Shown here: positions 31,738-43,121 of the stretch, piece by piece
Layout: each line of letters begins with the position of its first letter
Numbering within the stretch: position 1 is the stretch's first letter
Notes under the pieces: generated by a model
Databases searched by the model: none
The model's input: the letters and a program-made list of their open reading frames with translations, nothing else
What the model was told of the DNA's origin: nothing
From: Hemileia vastatrix
Taxonomy: Eukaryota; Basidiomycota; Pucciniomycetes; Pucciniales; Zaghouaniaceae
Direction of reading: 5' to 3'
Assembly (NCBI GenBank): GCA_030280995.1
Contig: JASXTE010000011.1
Coordinates: 8,253,501 to 8,317,500 of the forward strand
Length of the DNA: 64,000 nt
Made by a program: the position numbers and the translations under genes

Positions 31738-34700
31738 TTTCTTTACTGGTGATTTACTGTTGGATAAGGGAAGCAAAGGTGTTGGAAAATCTGTTTATAA
31801 ATTAGACGAGGGAAAGGAGAAAAGGGTAAAATTTAAAAATGAAATAAAATATTTTTCTAATTTTTCTTATTCTGATTCTGACAATGAAGAAGATTCATTT
31901 GATGAAATTTTTAATAGCGATACAAAAGAAAATGTTTTACCTCAAGTTTATTTAGATGTGGACGCAGCGAAATATAAGAAGGTAGCAAATAAAGTTCGAC
32001 CTATTAATGAACCGCTACCTGCTGAATTAAATCCACCTTTGAGAAGACCAAGGTTATCAAGAGATCCTTATGAAAGTCCCTTGGTAAAGAATCCGCCTGA
32101 ATTTTCTGAGACGTCAAGAATCACTTTTGAGAGACTGGGTGTTGTTAATTTTGGACCTGATGGTTGGTTGTCTGGAGAAGAGAAGAAGTTGTTGTTGGAT
32201 GTGATGGTCAAGCGAGAGAAGGCCATTGCTTTTGTAGAAGAGGAGAGGGGTGTGTTGAAGCATTCCTATGGGGAGCCTTACAAGATTCCTGTGGTATGTC
32301 ATGAACCGTGGCAGCAGAAACCGATTCCTATTCCGGCTGCATTGAAAGAAGCTTATATCGAAGTTGTCAGAGAACGGATACGCACTGGACTGTATGAGCA
32401 ATCAACGTCAAGTTATTCTAGTCCTGTATTTTGTATCAAGAAACCGAATGGCAAGCTTAGAGTTGTTCATGATCTTAGGGAATTAAATAGGGTTACAATA
32501 AAGGATGCTGGGATACCGCCTAGTGCTGAGGAGTTTGTTGAAGCGTTTGCAGGGAGAGTGTGTTATGGTTTGGGAGATATTATGGGTGGATATGATGAGA
32601 GAGAGTTAAATCTGGACTCAAGGCCACTCACTACATTCGATACACCACTTGGACGTTTACAGTTAACAAGATTACCTCAAGGAGCAACAAATTCGGTTGC
32701 AGTTTATCAAGCTCAGATGGCTTGGATCCTTCAAGATGAAATTCCACAATATGCTGGAATCTTTATAGATGATGGAGGAATTAAGGGACCAACAACCGAC
32801 TATGATAACCAGGTGTTGGAAGAGAATCCCGGGATACACAAATTCATTTGGGAGTTTGCAATTACTTTAGAAAGAATCTTGTTTCGAATTGAAGAGGCTG
32901 GTTTAACTATTTCAGGTTCAAAATTCTCATGTTGTGTGCCAGCTTTAGAAATATTAGGCCATGTGGTATGTAGAGAGGGTAGGATTATGTCCAAGAAGAA
33001 AGTTAACAAAATTCAGTCCTGGCCAAGACCCAAGAATACGACCGAAGTTAGAGGGATCTTAGGCGTTTGCGTATATGTTAGAATGTTTATCAAGGACTTT
33101 TCTTCATTGGAAGCTCCATTGAGACGGTTAACGAGAAAGGATGCAGACTGGGAGTGGGATGAAGAGTGTGAGAAGGCGTTTGTGAAGTTGAAGGAGTTTG
33201 TGGGGAAGGATTTAGTCCTGCACAAGTTGGATTATGGAAAAGATGCTGGCAGAATTTATTTAGCAGTTGATTCAAGTCAGGTTGCAGCTGGGGCGGTTTT
33301 GTCTCAGATGGATAAAGCTGGTTACATCAGGCCAGTTAGGTATGAATCTGTAGTATTTACTGAGGTCGAATCAAGATATTCTCAACCGAAATTGGAATTA
33401 TGTGGTGTGGCAAAAATACTGAAGAAACTTCAGCATATTTTGTGGGGGCAACATTTTGAGTTGCAAGTGGATGCGAAATCGTTAATCCAGATGATTAATT
33501 CCCCAAGTTTACCGAACGCACCCATGACGAGATGGGTAGCTTTTATTCAACATTTTTCGTTTGATTTAGTTCATAAGCCTGGCAAAACTTTTACTATGCC
33601 AGATGGTTTATCAAGGAGACCATCCACTGAAGAAGATTCAGACTCAGAAGAGTTCGATGAAGATATACCTATTATCAAAGCCAGCACTAAAGGAGCTGAA
33701 GACTTTCCATACCTCCCCCATGAGGTTAAACTGGCAGGACTATTGTGTTTAGATTATGATGTTGAAGACCTCCACCAAGAGGATAAACTGGAAAATAGTT
33801 TTTATGTTAATAAAGGTGTTGGAAAAGGTGTAGATAAATTCGGCAGAGAGGAGGTAGAAGAAGATGTGGTGTATGTAGAGGAAGATGGATTGGTAGTGTG
33901 GGATAGTAGTAATTTAAGGAATGGTGTATATGTTGGAGAATTAGAGAATTTAAATAAAAAGGTGGATAAAGAGAAAGAGGTATTTTTGAATACGGTTTTC
34001 GAAGGATCCAAAGGTTCAGAAGAAAAACGTCGACATAGCTCGATTAAATATTTATTTAGGGGTCAATGATTATTGGCTCATTCATGTGCAGGTGATATTG
34101 GTGATAGAGAAGTCCCTATTGATGTTATATTAATTGATTTTCAAGATGAAGTCTGGGGTCAGACTGGTTTTTATTTTTTGTTAGTCAAATATTTGTTGAC
34201 TTTAGAGAGGCCAGAAGATTGTGAAGACGATGAATGGGTGGCTATCAAGAGGAAGTCATCTACGTTTTACCTATCTGGTCGACGTTTAATGAGGAGGAGG
34301 TATCCAAATCCTCAAGTAGTTATAACTCAACAGAAGGGGAAAGAATTAGTTTTGAAATCACTGCATGAAGATCTCGGGCATAGAGGCGTTGGAGAAACAT
34401 TTAGAAGAATTTCTGATCGATTTTGGTGGCCTGGCATGAAGATGGCTGTTAAACAGTGGGTTCAGTCATGCAAAGAATGTCAAAGACGAAGTTATTTAAG
34501 GCCAAAAGAACCTGGACGTGCGACCGGTGAATATACGCTCTTTGGAAGAGTTAGTTTAGATGCCGTTCATATAAAAGAGGGACGGTATAAATATTTAATT
34601 GTGGCCAGAGATGATTTATCTGGTTGGGTAGAGGCAGCGCCTCTTATTAATTTAACTGCCAAAATGTGGCAGAATTGTTTTTGAATAATTGGGTATATAG

Positions 34701-35448
34701 GTATGGGGTGATGAAGTTGGTAACGGTAGATGGAGGTCCTGAATTTGGGACAGAGTTTAAAGAGGCCGTATTGAAAGTTGGATCAAAGGTTAGGGTAGCA
34801 ACCCCATATTATCCTGAAGCTGAAGGCATGGTTGAAAGAGGGCATCAAGTTATTAAGGATGCTTTAGTTAAAATGTGTGGGACAAGTGCTGAAAAGTGGA
34901 GGCACTATTTACCTTTAGTTTTATTTGCTGATCGAATCACTGCCAAAAGGACGACCGGATTTTCACCATATGAACTTGTTTTTGGACAGAAAGCAGTTTT
35001 ACCGGTTGATTTAGAAGCTGAATCATATCTTGGAGTTGACTGGGACACGGTCAAAACTACTGAAGAATGATTGTGTGCAAGAATGATGCAGCTAGAAAAG
35101 AAAGAAGAATATTTAGAAAAGGCATATTCGCGGATGATGAAGATCCAAAATCAATAAGTTAGATATATGGATGAGCGGTTGGCACATCGATTAAGGAAAC
35201 CTTTGAACCCAGGAGATATGGTCCTGGTGTATAATAGGAGTTTGGAAAGTCAGTGGGGAAAGATGTTTGCAGATAGGTGGAATGGACCATATAAAATCAA
35301 GGAGCAAGTTTCCGGCGGTTCATATGTGCTAGAAGAGTTGGATGGAGTAGTATCAAAGAAGAGGGTAGCAGCTGATCAAGTGAAACGGTTCTATCCTAGA
35401 GGCACCAGGAGTGCCGAAGTCTTCCTCCGCAATGAGGATAAACTATGA

Positions 35449-36635
35449 TATCAATGAAACTTTATGGATTCCTCCGCAATGAGGATAAACTATGACATTT
35501 ATGAAATTATATGGACGAACTCCGAAATGAGGATAAACTACAATTTTAATGACTTTTATTAAATTTATACCTCCGCAACGAGGATAAACTATCTTCTTTT
35601 TTTTATCAAAATACTTTACTATCGTTACACTGTATATGGACAACGAAACTGTGATGAAACTTAACGAAATGCAAGAAGACCTTCTTTGAAATTTTCGAAA
35701 ACTTAAAATTCTTAAAATATGGGTGAAGATAGTGTTGGAAATTTTTTTTAAAATTTATTGGAAGAAGTGTTCACAGGGGAACCTTCTTAATTTAATATTG
35801 GCAAGTGTGGGGGTAATTGATGGGCTGGCTGCTCTATACACAATTACCCCATAATGTTCGTTTCCAAAATTTTCCCTGTTTCTAGTTGAATCCTGGCTTT
35901 GTCTTTTAATTTTAGGAAGTCCACTAAGACTATAAACTGGAACGAATCAAGAGACACCGCTCTCAACGCTGGATTCAAGATTCTTTTATTTTATTTTGTT
36001 TTTGATTTTTTTATGTTAGATTGTGATTCCTTTTCTTTAATATATATTATGAATTATTGTAAAGGTGATGCTCACTGGTGGTCTCTAATCATTTTTATAA
36101 ATTGGAGGGAGCCCACCCAGTGATCATCATTATAAAAATTATCTTCAAAAAACTTTCATTTATTTTCTTCTCTTTTCAATTTCTCAAAATTGTGTAACCA
36201 CATCAAGTTGCACTTGGATGTGGGTATGATGTCGAGGGTACGGCTCATCAAATGGCCGGGGGGCATCTTTTAAAATTTTATTTTAAAAAAAAAATTTTTT
36301 TATTACTTTTTTTATTTTTCTTTTCACATTCGTTTATCTTTCTTTAAAAATTAAATTTTAACTTTTATTTCAAAACTATCTTTTTTTAAAAAAAAAAAAA
36401 AATTAAAAAATTAAAATTAAAAAAAAAAAAAAAAAAAAATCTTTTATTTTAAATGGTAAAAAAATAATAATAATAATAAAATAACTAAAAAATAAAAATA
36501 AAAATAAAAATAAAAAAAATAAAAATAAAAATAAGAAAAAAATAAGAAAAGGTATTTTAGTTTTAGGTAGTTTAGATGTTTATATTTTATTTTTCAAACA
36601 TTATTCAAGAAAGCTACATACCAGGAAGAACACCA
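35449..36635 (+). repeat. A+ structured 3' region, proximal part
   Basis: No sense gene is seen. Four short motifs of the CCTC-CGCAAT-GAGG-ATAAACTA type lie at about 35424-35595 and another form at about 35920. HP2 is at 35810-35850, HP3 at 36068-36126, HP4 at 36198-36223 and HP5 at 36228-36267. Positions 36270-36560 are A/T low-complexity repeats. Confidence 0.75.
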
Positions 36636-37649
36636 TCAAGGGTTGTTATCTTTTGAAGAATCGAAATTAGAAAATTTAGAAGGACCTTGATCGATTTCCT
36701 GGGATTCGAATCTTATTTCACGGTCACGATAGTGTTGAAGCCAGTTGGCTATTTTGAAAAGGTCTCTTAACAGTTGCTCTCTCATCCAAGATTCTGATCT
36801 ATCAGAGGGCGGGTATCGTTTGAAATAAGCGATAAGGTTATTAAAATTAGCAAAAAGCTTTTCAGACACTAGGTGAATTGGAACTCTAGGGAAGCTTGGA
36901 TTAGGTTCTGGTAGTTTATAAGCAGAATATGAAATTGGAGAACCGGTGGACGCTTATCAAATTAAAATATCAGCAAATTAAAACCTGAAGATTAAGAAAA
37001 TAAAAAGAGACAACTAACCTGTGTCAACACTATCATGATCATAGATAAATGGCTTACTTGGTAATGGAGTGGGACTTTTTATGTTTAGAAATGGATTTTT
37101 TATTTTTGATAGATGAGGAGGACTGGTGTTGGATTTGATGTTTGAAGTAGATGTTCTGGGCCTTTTGGATGATACAAGAGAAGATGAAGACTGCTGGCTA
37201 TTATAGGACCTTTTGTGCTTCAAGATGTTGGAAGAAGGAGAAGAATTGTTAGAAGGTTGAAGCATGGCCTTGGGAGCAGCAAGAGTTCTTGGGGGAGTAG
37301 CAGCAAGTCTAGATTGGAGAGAAGGACCCAGAGGATTAGGTGATGGAGAAAGATTTAAATAGGCTGATGGAGAAAAAGGGATGGGATCTTTAGAGGTTGA
37401 TGGAATAGGGGGTGGAGTAGAAGGTGAAGAAGAAGGAAGAGGTTTGCAGAAGGTGGCGAAGCTAGTAGCAGTGATGGGGAAAGAACCACAGTTCAAGCCA
37501 GAACATTTTCTTTTCTTCTCATAGCAGGATAAACAGGCCCTGTTATAAGTGTGCTTTTGCCAGTTAAAAGAGAAGATACATTCCCTATGGGTGAAGGCAC
37601 AGTATTTGCAAGATTGATCAGCTGAAGCAATGAAGTCAGAAGGTTTCAT
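36636..37649 (-). CDS. A+ antisense gene 1: spliced cysteine-cluster protein
   Basis: Exon 1 runs 37649-37019 and exon 2 36952-36636. The intron 37018-36953 (66 nt, GTTAGT donor, AG acceptor) joins the frame exactly, giving about 315 residues. The N-terminus has CKYC-x6-C, fourteen residues, then CLSCYEKKRKC, resembling a fungal Zn2Cys6 cluster with a wider middle spacing. Residues about 70-205 are Ser/Pro-rich, and the C-terminus (SEKLFANFNNLIAYFKRYPP and on) looks helical. It is encoded opposite to gag-pol, between HP5 and a motif array. DNA or RNA binding is inference from the cluster. I do not recognise the full-length family. Expression is untested and would need its own promoter. Confidence 0.65.
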
Positions 37650-37734
37650 CTTGTTAGGAGATATTTTTTTGAAGAAGAAAACTTGAAACTAGGATGAAGA
37701 AAGCTGGTGGCAAAATCTGGGTTCAAGGATAGAG

Positions 37735-38225
37735 AAGCTGTTAGGTCCACCAAGACCTTAAACTGGACTATTATCAAGTGTTAGGTCCACCATGACCTTA
37801 AACTGGATTTCTTATCGATTAAATGTTTGGTCCACCATGACTTTAAACTGGTAGTTCATTCATTGTTTAGTCCACTATGACTTTAAACTAGAAAATTAAT
37901 ATCTGCAGGATAATTCAACATTCATTGGACCACTATGGCCTTATACTGGATTACTTGTCGATCAAATGTTTGGTCCACTATGACATTAAACTGGATTATC
38001 AAATGTATTCAATCTTTGGTCAAGCCTAGGCCTTACTTAGGAATTTATCAAGTTATTTATGCACCTAAACGATCTTTGGTCCACCAAGACCATAAACTGG
38101 CAATCTATTATATGTTTGGTCCACCAAGACTTTAAACTGGAATGTCAATCTTGTTTGGATAACTCAATTCAATCTTTTAATTTATCACTGTCCACTAAGA
38201 CTCTAAACTGGTTATTCAATTATTT
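37735..38225 (+). repeat. A+ distal array of GTC-N6-GAC hairpin motifs
   Basis: About ten copies of the type GTCCACCAAGACTTTAAACTGG, at 35-50 bp spacing, lie between the two antisense genes. A- has the corresponding array at 51640-52490 in the opposite orientation of the window, thus also sense relative to the element. Confidence 0.85.
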
Positions 38226-38800
38226 CTGGAATTGGGTGCTGATAGCTTTAGGAGGTTAAAATTTTAGGTGGTGATGATGCTAAAGAAAGCATAATGGTTA
38301 ATTAGGTAAAATTTTTGGCGCTTTAACATGGTCTAAAGTTAATATTATTATTGGAAGCCTGGCAAAAGTATTTTATGGGTTTGCTGTATAGCAAAGTTTG
38401 AAAATTGTGATGAAGGAATCAGAAGTTAGGATGGTAGTTGGATTTTAGGGAATGATTTTTTTTAGTGCCTCATAGTTAGGCCATTTTTTTTTGGTGTGAA
38501 GCTTGGAGGACCTTATGGCGAGATTGGAATCATAGAATTCGGCTCAGTGGGGGGCCCTATGAGGTTGGAATCAGGAGTATTCGGCTCATAGGAAGATCCA
38601 CTCTCTCAATGCTGTGACAAGAAGGAAGACTGGTATATGGGAGTCTGAAGGGATTCAAACCTTGCTCTCAGTAGTGGAATCATCACAAGATTTATATTAT
38701 TTTATTTTATGTTATATCAAGCCAGAGAAGAAAGAAAACATCATTTATGTTGAAAGTTTAAGAAGACCAAGCAAAAACAAAATTTTATCAAGTTATACTG
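38226..38800 (+). other. A+ non-coding stretch between motif array and antisense gene 2
   Basis: No supportable gene was found. The sequence is shared with A- (51110-51640), including a poly-T tract and GAATTCGGCTCA-type short repeats. Confidence 0.5.
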
Positions 38801-39492
38801 TTAGAAAAGATAATTTCTTTGAAATTGTTCAACATCATTATCAAAGCTTTGCATTAAAATTCTTCTTTTCATGAGGTCTTCATGGTTATTAGCTGGAGTT
38901 TCTTGAAAATAGGCCAGCATTTTTTGTTTCAACTCATTAGTAAAGTCAAGAAAAAGATAGCGATGAAAATTTGGGTAATGATTGATATAGTCCGTCTTCA
39001 CTCTACCAACATCATCAGTGTTGGTTATTTCGACAGCTAGAAGTTCAAATATGTTATAAAGTCATAGGTTTAGTCAATTTTGATTAAAAGTTTTTTTAGT
39101 AAGATAAATAGGGTCTTACATTTAGAGCCAGGAAACATAGTCTCAGCAAAGTTAGTTGGGGGTACTGGCATTATAGGATTAGGATCTTGTGAAGGCAAAA
39201 TTAGGCCGGGATCCGTTGATGAAGATTGAACTTTTGAAGCTGTTTTTGATCTTATTCGTTTTAAGAAGACAGGAATTTTGGATCGCTTTTTAGAAGTTGA
39301 GGGATCAGGGAGAGCTGCTGGTCCTAAATATATGTTTGTTTTAGAAGGAACTATTGGCCGGTTGCATTTGACTTTTTTCACACGGCATAAGTCGCAAGCT
39401 GTTCTGCCAGGAAGTTTAGGGTTGGACATTAAACAAGGTACCTGGTATCGAGCGCAGAGTTCACATGGAGCGACAAGTTCTTTGGAAGACAT
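38801..39492 (-). CDS. A+ antisense gene 2: spliced Zn2Cys6-like protein
   Basis: Exon 1 is 39492-39120 and exon 2 39036-38801. The 83-nt intron (39119-39037) has a GTAAGA donor, a TGACTAA branch-like site and a CTAG acceptor. Joining restores one frame of about 202 residues. The N-terminus carries CELC-x6-C, twelve residues, then CDLCRVKKVKC. This fits the C-x2-C-x6-C repeated pattern of fungal Zn2Cys6 clusters, and the second half is very close to the classic consensus. A basic Ser/Pro-rich linker follows, then a helical C-terminus (NELKQKMLAYFQ). It lies next to the 3' LTR. A- keeps only the region of its last codons. Role unknown; nucleic acid binding is likely. Confidence 0.7.
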
Positions 39493-39605
39493 ATTGATGA
39501 AGATGAATTTTATAGTTGATTAAAGAAGATGGTGGTTGAAGGTTAAAGATGAATATTGTGTACGACCACTTATGCAAAGTTTTAAGAATGGGGACATTCT
39601 CAATT

Positions 39606-39615
39606 GGAGGGAGGA
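39606..39615 (+). promoter_or_regulatory. Polypurine tract of A+
   Basis: GGAGGGAGGA immediately before the 3' LTR start TGTGGTAGCC. Confidence 0.8.
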
Positions 39616-40713
39616 TGTGGTAGCCTAAAGTTTAGTACGGCACCTAAATATGTAAATGGAGTTATTACGGCGTGCAAGATTGGCGTTATTATTTTTTATA
39701 AAAAGCGTTTTATTTAATTTATTGGAGTTTAAAATATGAAGAAATTGGTCACGAGCAAATGCCTACACAAATACAATTTATTTTACGGAGAAAACTTATT
39801 TTTACGGTCTGAAAATTTTATAAGTATCAAGTCAAGTCACTCAAGAACCTTGGGAAATTTTCCCAGAATTTTTACTATTTTTTTTATATTTTTAAATGAA
39901 TTTTAAAGTTTTATAGAAATATTTACATTTTCAAAAATTACTTAACTTTGATGAATTTTCACGGGGTAACTAGAGCTGCGCAGACTACGAAAATTAGTTT
40001 GGTATGTAAAGGGGAAGTAGCTCTATTATGTGTAATTTTTCTAGATTTTTTATTATGGTTTTAAGGTTCTAAATTGAGTCCGGAAGTCCAGACGGACTCC
40101 GTACGGACTCCGTACGGACTCCGTACGGGCTCCGGATTGACTCTGGAAGAGCTCTGGAGGGGACGTGACTAGGAATACTTAAGCGCTTCTCAAACTCGAA
40201 ATTGAGAGGGGGGACACAACATACAGCTTAATCTTTTACCACCACGGTCTCATTTTTTATTACTCAACAAATTAAATAAATTGTAATACCCTTATAACTT
40301 TATATTTTATATATAACATTTTAGAAATACTACTCAACAATTTAAATCACACTTCATACAGGGTATCTTTAGAAAGGTCTTCACCACTGGGACTTGATTA
40401 TTGCTGTCTCATAAAAATTCAAATTATTATAAAAACATAAAAGTCAATCTTTTCAGATCTTTCACTGGTACACCTTAATTGTTGTTATCAGTATTTCTTT
40501 ATCAACAGCCACTTTCTTTAAATCTCAATAAGAGTTAATTATTTTAGAGTTTCATTATTTTCATCAATCAGATCCAAGTATATTGGTTAGCTTAGTGATT
40601 TAGAATTCCCATTTTGTTATTTTTATTGGAAGGACGGGGTTTTCGGCTAAATCCACATATCTCCTCCGGATTCTGCTTACAGCAAGGCGACTGTAAGAGT
40701 TTACCTTACAATA
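39616..40713 (+). repeat. 3' LTR of A+
   Basis: 1098 bp, about 99% like 28469-29566. It has extra CGTACGGACTC units near 40090-40130 and lacks an 11-bp block present in the 5' LTR. It ends CTTACAATA before the CCGT duplication. Confidence 0.9.
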
Positions 40714-40814
40714 CCGTTATAAGAGGATAGCGTAGGGCTGTATTGTGAATATAGTCAGGTTTAATTACCAAGTGTGTGTTTTTGTGATCTCTGTTTCAAT
40801 TTTATATTTCGGGA

Positions 40815-43121
40815 ATGAATCCTACTGCGACTACATCTAGGGGATGTCACGAGAGGGTTAAATTGCCCAATTCTTTGGAATCATTGCCAAAGACGGTAAC
40901 TACGATCATTAGGTGTAAAGATGAAAGCTTGAATTTTGCGGGCATTAATACCAAGAAGTTTTTACGCAGGTTTGAACAAGCAGCTGAAGTTCATGGAGAA
41001 ACTGAATATGATATGGTGCGTCAAGTACTATTTTTTGTAACTAATGAATGCAAAGAAAATTTAGAGGATATAAAGGGGCATGAAGAGCGAAATTGGTCAG
41101 CCCTAAAAGAACAGATGCTCAAGAGATGGTCAAAGGTTACCGAGGAAACTAGGTATACAATGAAGGACTTGGATATCTTGGTAAATAGGGTCAAAGCTAA
41201 AGGGGGTGTTTGAGACCCTAAGGAATTAAAAAGATTTAGGGAAGACTTCGACTGAATAGTGGAATATTTAGTTAGTAATGAAGATTTTAGTGATGCTAAT
41301 GTGTCTTTACCTTGGTTTTGTGAAGCATTAGCGCCAGAAGTTGAAGACTGGGCAAAAAGGCACTTGGATAACAAAGGAAAGCTGGTTAAAAAAAGGGACG
41401 GAAATTATATGTACCCTGGATTAGAAGAAGTAGAAATGGCAGTGGAAGCTGAAATGAAGTTGCATTGGGTTGAGTGTCCCGCAGCTAGGGTTGCTTTGGA
41501 TAATGAGATGAATGAAGATGTGTCTGGCGTACAATCGCCTCCTCAGATGTTGTCTCCTAAAGTCAAATTTTTCACTAAGGAGCCAGATTCAGTTATGGCA
41601 AGAATTGATGAGTTGGAGAAAAAGATAATGGCAGCGGCAAAGGCAAAAGAATCGTTTAGGCCCAAGAGTACTCCTCAACCTTCACCTTTTTCTGCTATGG
41701 TGTGCTATTATTATAATAAAGAGGGGCATACTAGGATGAGGTGTAATGCGCTTCAAAAGGATAAAGAGGAAAAGGTAGTTTACAAGGACGGGACTACACT
41801 TATGTTGGAAGACGGCACTAAGCTTGTTAAAGACAAGGATTGAGGGATGCAAGCCATGGTCATTGATCATATTAATAGAAAGTCTATGGAAGGCAGGTCA
41901 AGCAAGGGGAAAGAGCCTGAAATTAAAGAGAAAGACAAGGATGCGAAGTCAGTCAACTTTGCAGTTACTTGCTCAGTGCTGTATTTTAAAGTAAAAGAGG
42001 GAGAAGTTGCAGCGCCACTTACCGCAGCGCGTTTGGAGATGTTTTCAGCAAAGCACCAGAAAATGGCCCCACCTACAATTACTAGGCCAAGAAGGACTGG
42101 CGCTAGGTATGCGAATCCAGAGGATATGGAGAAAGTAGGGTATACTACTAGAGAGAATACACCTGCACCTATCGAGGATGTTGAAATGGATGGTATGGAA
42201 CCAGGTGGTTATGATGTGGATCATCAGGTAGAAGATCAAATGGCAATGTTGGAGGAGTCAGAGGTATTACAGCAAAGAGCGGTACCTGCTGAAGGAATTC
42301 CAGGAGAAAGGCATAATACTCCAAAGAACCCACCTGGAAGAGCAAAAGCTGGTGTGAAGGCGACTAAACCTAAATGGAGAATGCTGCTCCCGGTTCACTC
42401 TGATTTTTCTAAAGCGGCTGAGGATTTAGTTGCACAATGTTTGAAGACTACAGTCTCTGTTCCATTGGAGATGATGACAGCAGTAGTTCTGGATGTAGCG
42501 AATGGAATTGTGGATAAGTGCAGGGAGCAAAGGATTTTTAAGTGCGCTTAGTTTGATGTTGAAGAGCAGTAATTTCAGCTGGTTGTTGGATTACCTAGGG
42601 CACCAAATTATGCAGGACCCTTAGGGTATTTAACAATTACTGTAAATGGTAAGCAAATTAAAGCATTAGTGGATACAGGTTCACAAATCAACGCGGTGTC
42701 AGTGGATGATGCACTGGAGTGAGGTCTTCCTGTTAAAGACGGTGAAGGCACTGTCACAGGAATTGGTGGAGGTAGTTTACCTGTTATAGGTGTAGCAGAG
42801 TATGTAGGCACTAGAGTTGCAGGAGCAACAAGGGATATACATTTTTATGTTCCAATGGGTGTAGTTAAACTAGTTTTAGGCACGCCATTTTTAATGGATT
42901 ATTCTGAAACTATAGATTATTGTTTGAATAAGACTAATGGAATAAGGATTATGGGTGATGATGGTGTTCCAGTAACAGCAGTCTTAGTAGAGCCCAAGGA
43001 TGGTGGCTGGGAAACTAAGTACTCTGGAGCTGGGCGGTTAGAGAAAGAAAGAGAATTTTACGAGGAAGTCTCAGATGAGGAGATAGGGCAAACGCCAGGA
43101 AGGAGCCAACATTTTCATTAG
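40815..43121 (+). pseudogene. gag-pro: E gag-protease polyprotein, stop-riddled but in one frame
   Basis: The frame from 40815 (MNPTATTSRGCHERV) stays in register for 2.3 kb with no frameshift. It contains TGA at 41211, 41253, 41841 and 42720, TAG at 42549 and TAA at 42570. The capsid shows GETEYDMVRQVLFF and VKAKGGV. The zinc knuckle reads CYYYNKEGHTRMRC, with the second cysteine replaced by Tyr. The protease has ALVDTGSQINAVS near 42665-42700 and ends around VLGTPFLMDY. The final stop is at 43119-43121, with pol continuing in another frame across this point. Lack of indels with many point stops suggests decay by base substitution. Confidence 0.85.

Larger units (their letters stand above)
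30992..35448 (+). pseudogene. pol: A+ pol: RT, RNase H and integrase with late inactivating mutations
   Basis: The frame from 30992 is open for 1025 residues. Residues about 105-250 hold repeats encoded by the hairpin motif (DLQQEVKLQ). RT shows NGKLRVVHDLRELNRVTIKD near residue 490 and FIDDGGIKGP near 590. RNase H shows LAVDSSQVAAGAVLSQ near 755 and ESRYSQPKLELCGV near 795. TGA at 34067-34069 replaces an Arg codon seen in A-. A 1-nt deletion near 34663 shifts frame, and TGA at 35068 and TAA at 35155 follow. Integrase retains LHEDLGHR, CKECQRRS, LDAVHIKEG, TVDGGPEFG and GMVERGHQ. The last residues (FLRNEDKL) are again a hairpin motif. Confidence 0.9.
28469..40713 (+). mobile_element. Element A+: 12.2-kb Ty3/gypsy element with antisense genes
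   Basis: Its two 1098-bp LTRs differ by about a dozen substitutions plus two small indels. It is flanked by the duplication CCGT (28465-28468 and 40714-40717). It carries an acidic-tail gag, pol, a hairpin-rich 3' region and two antisense genes. Pol has three premature stops and one frameshift relative to A-, so it is defective, though the insertion is young. Confidence 0.9.
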
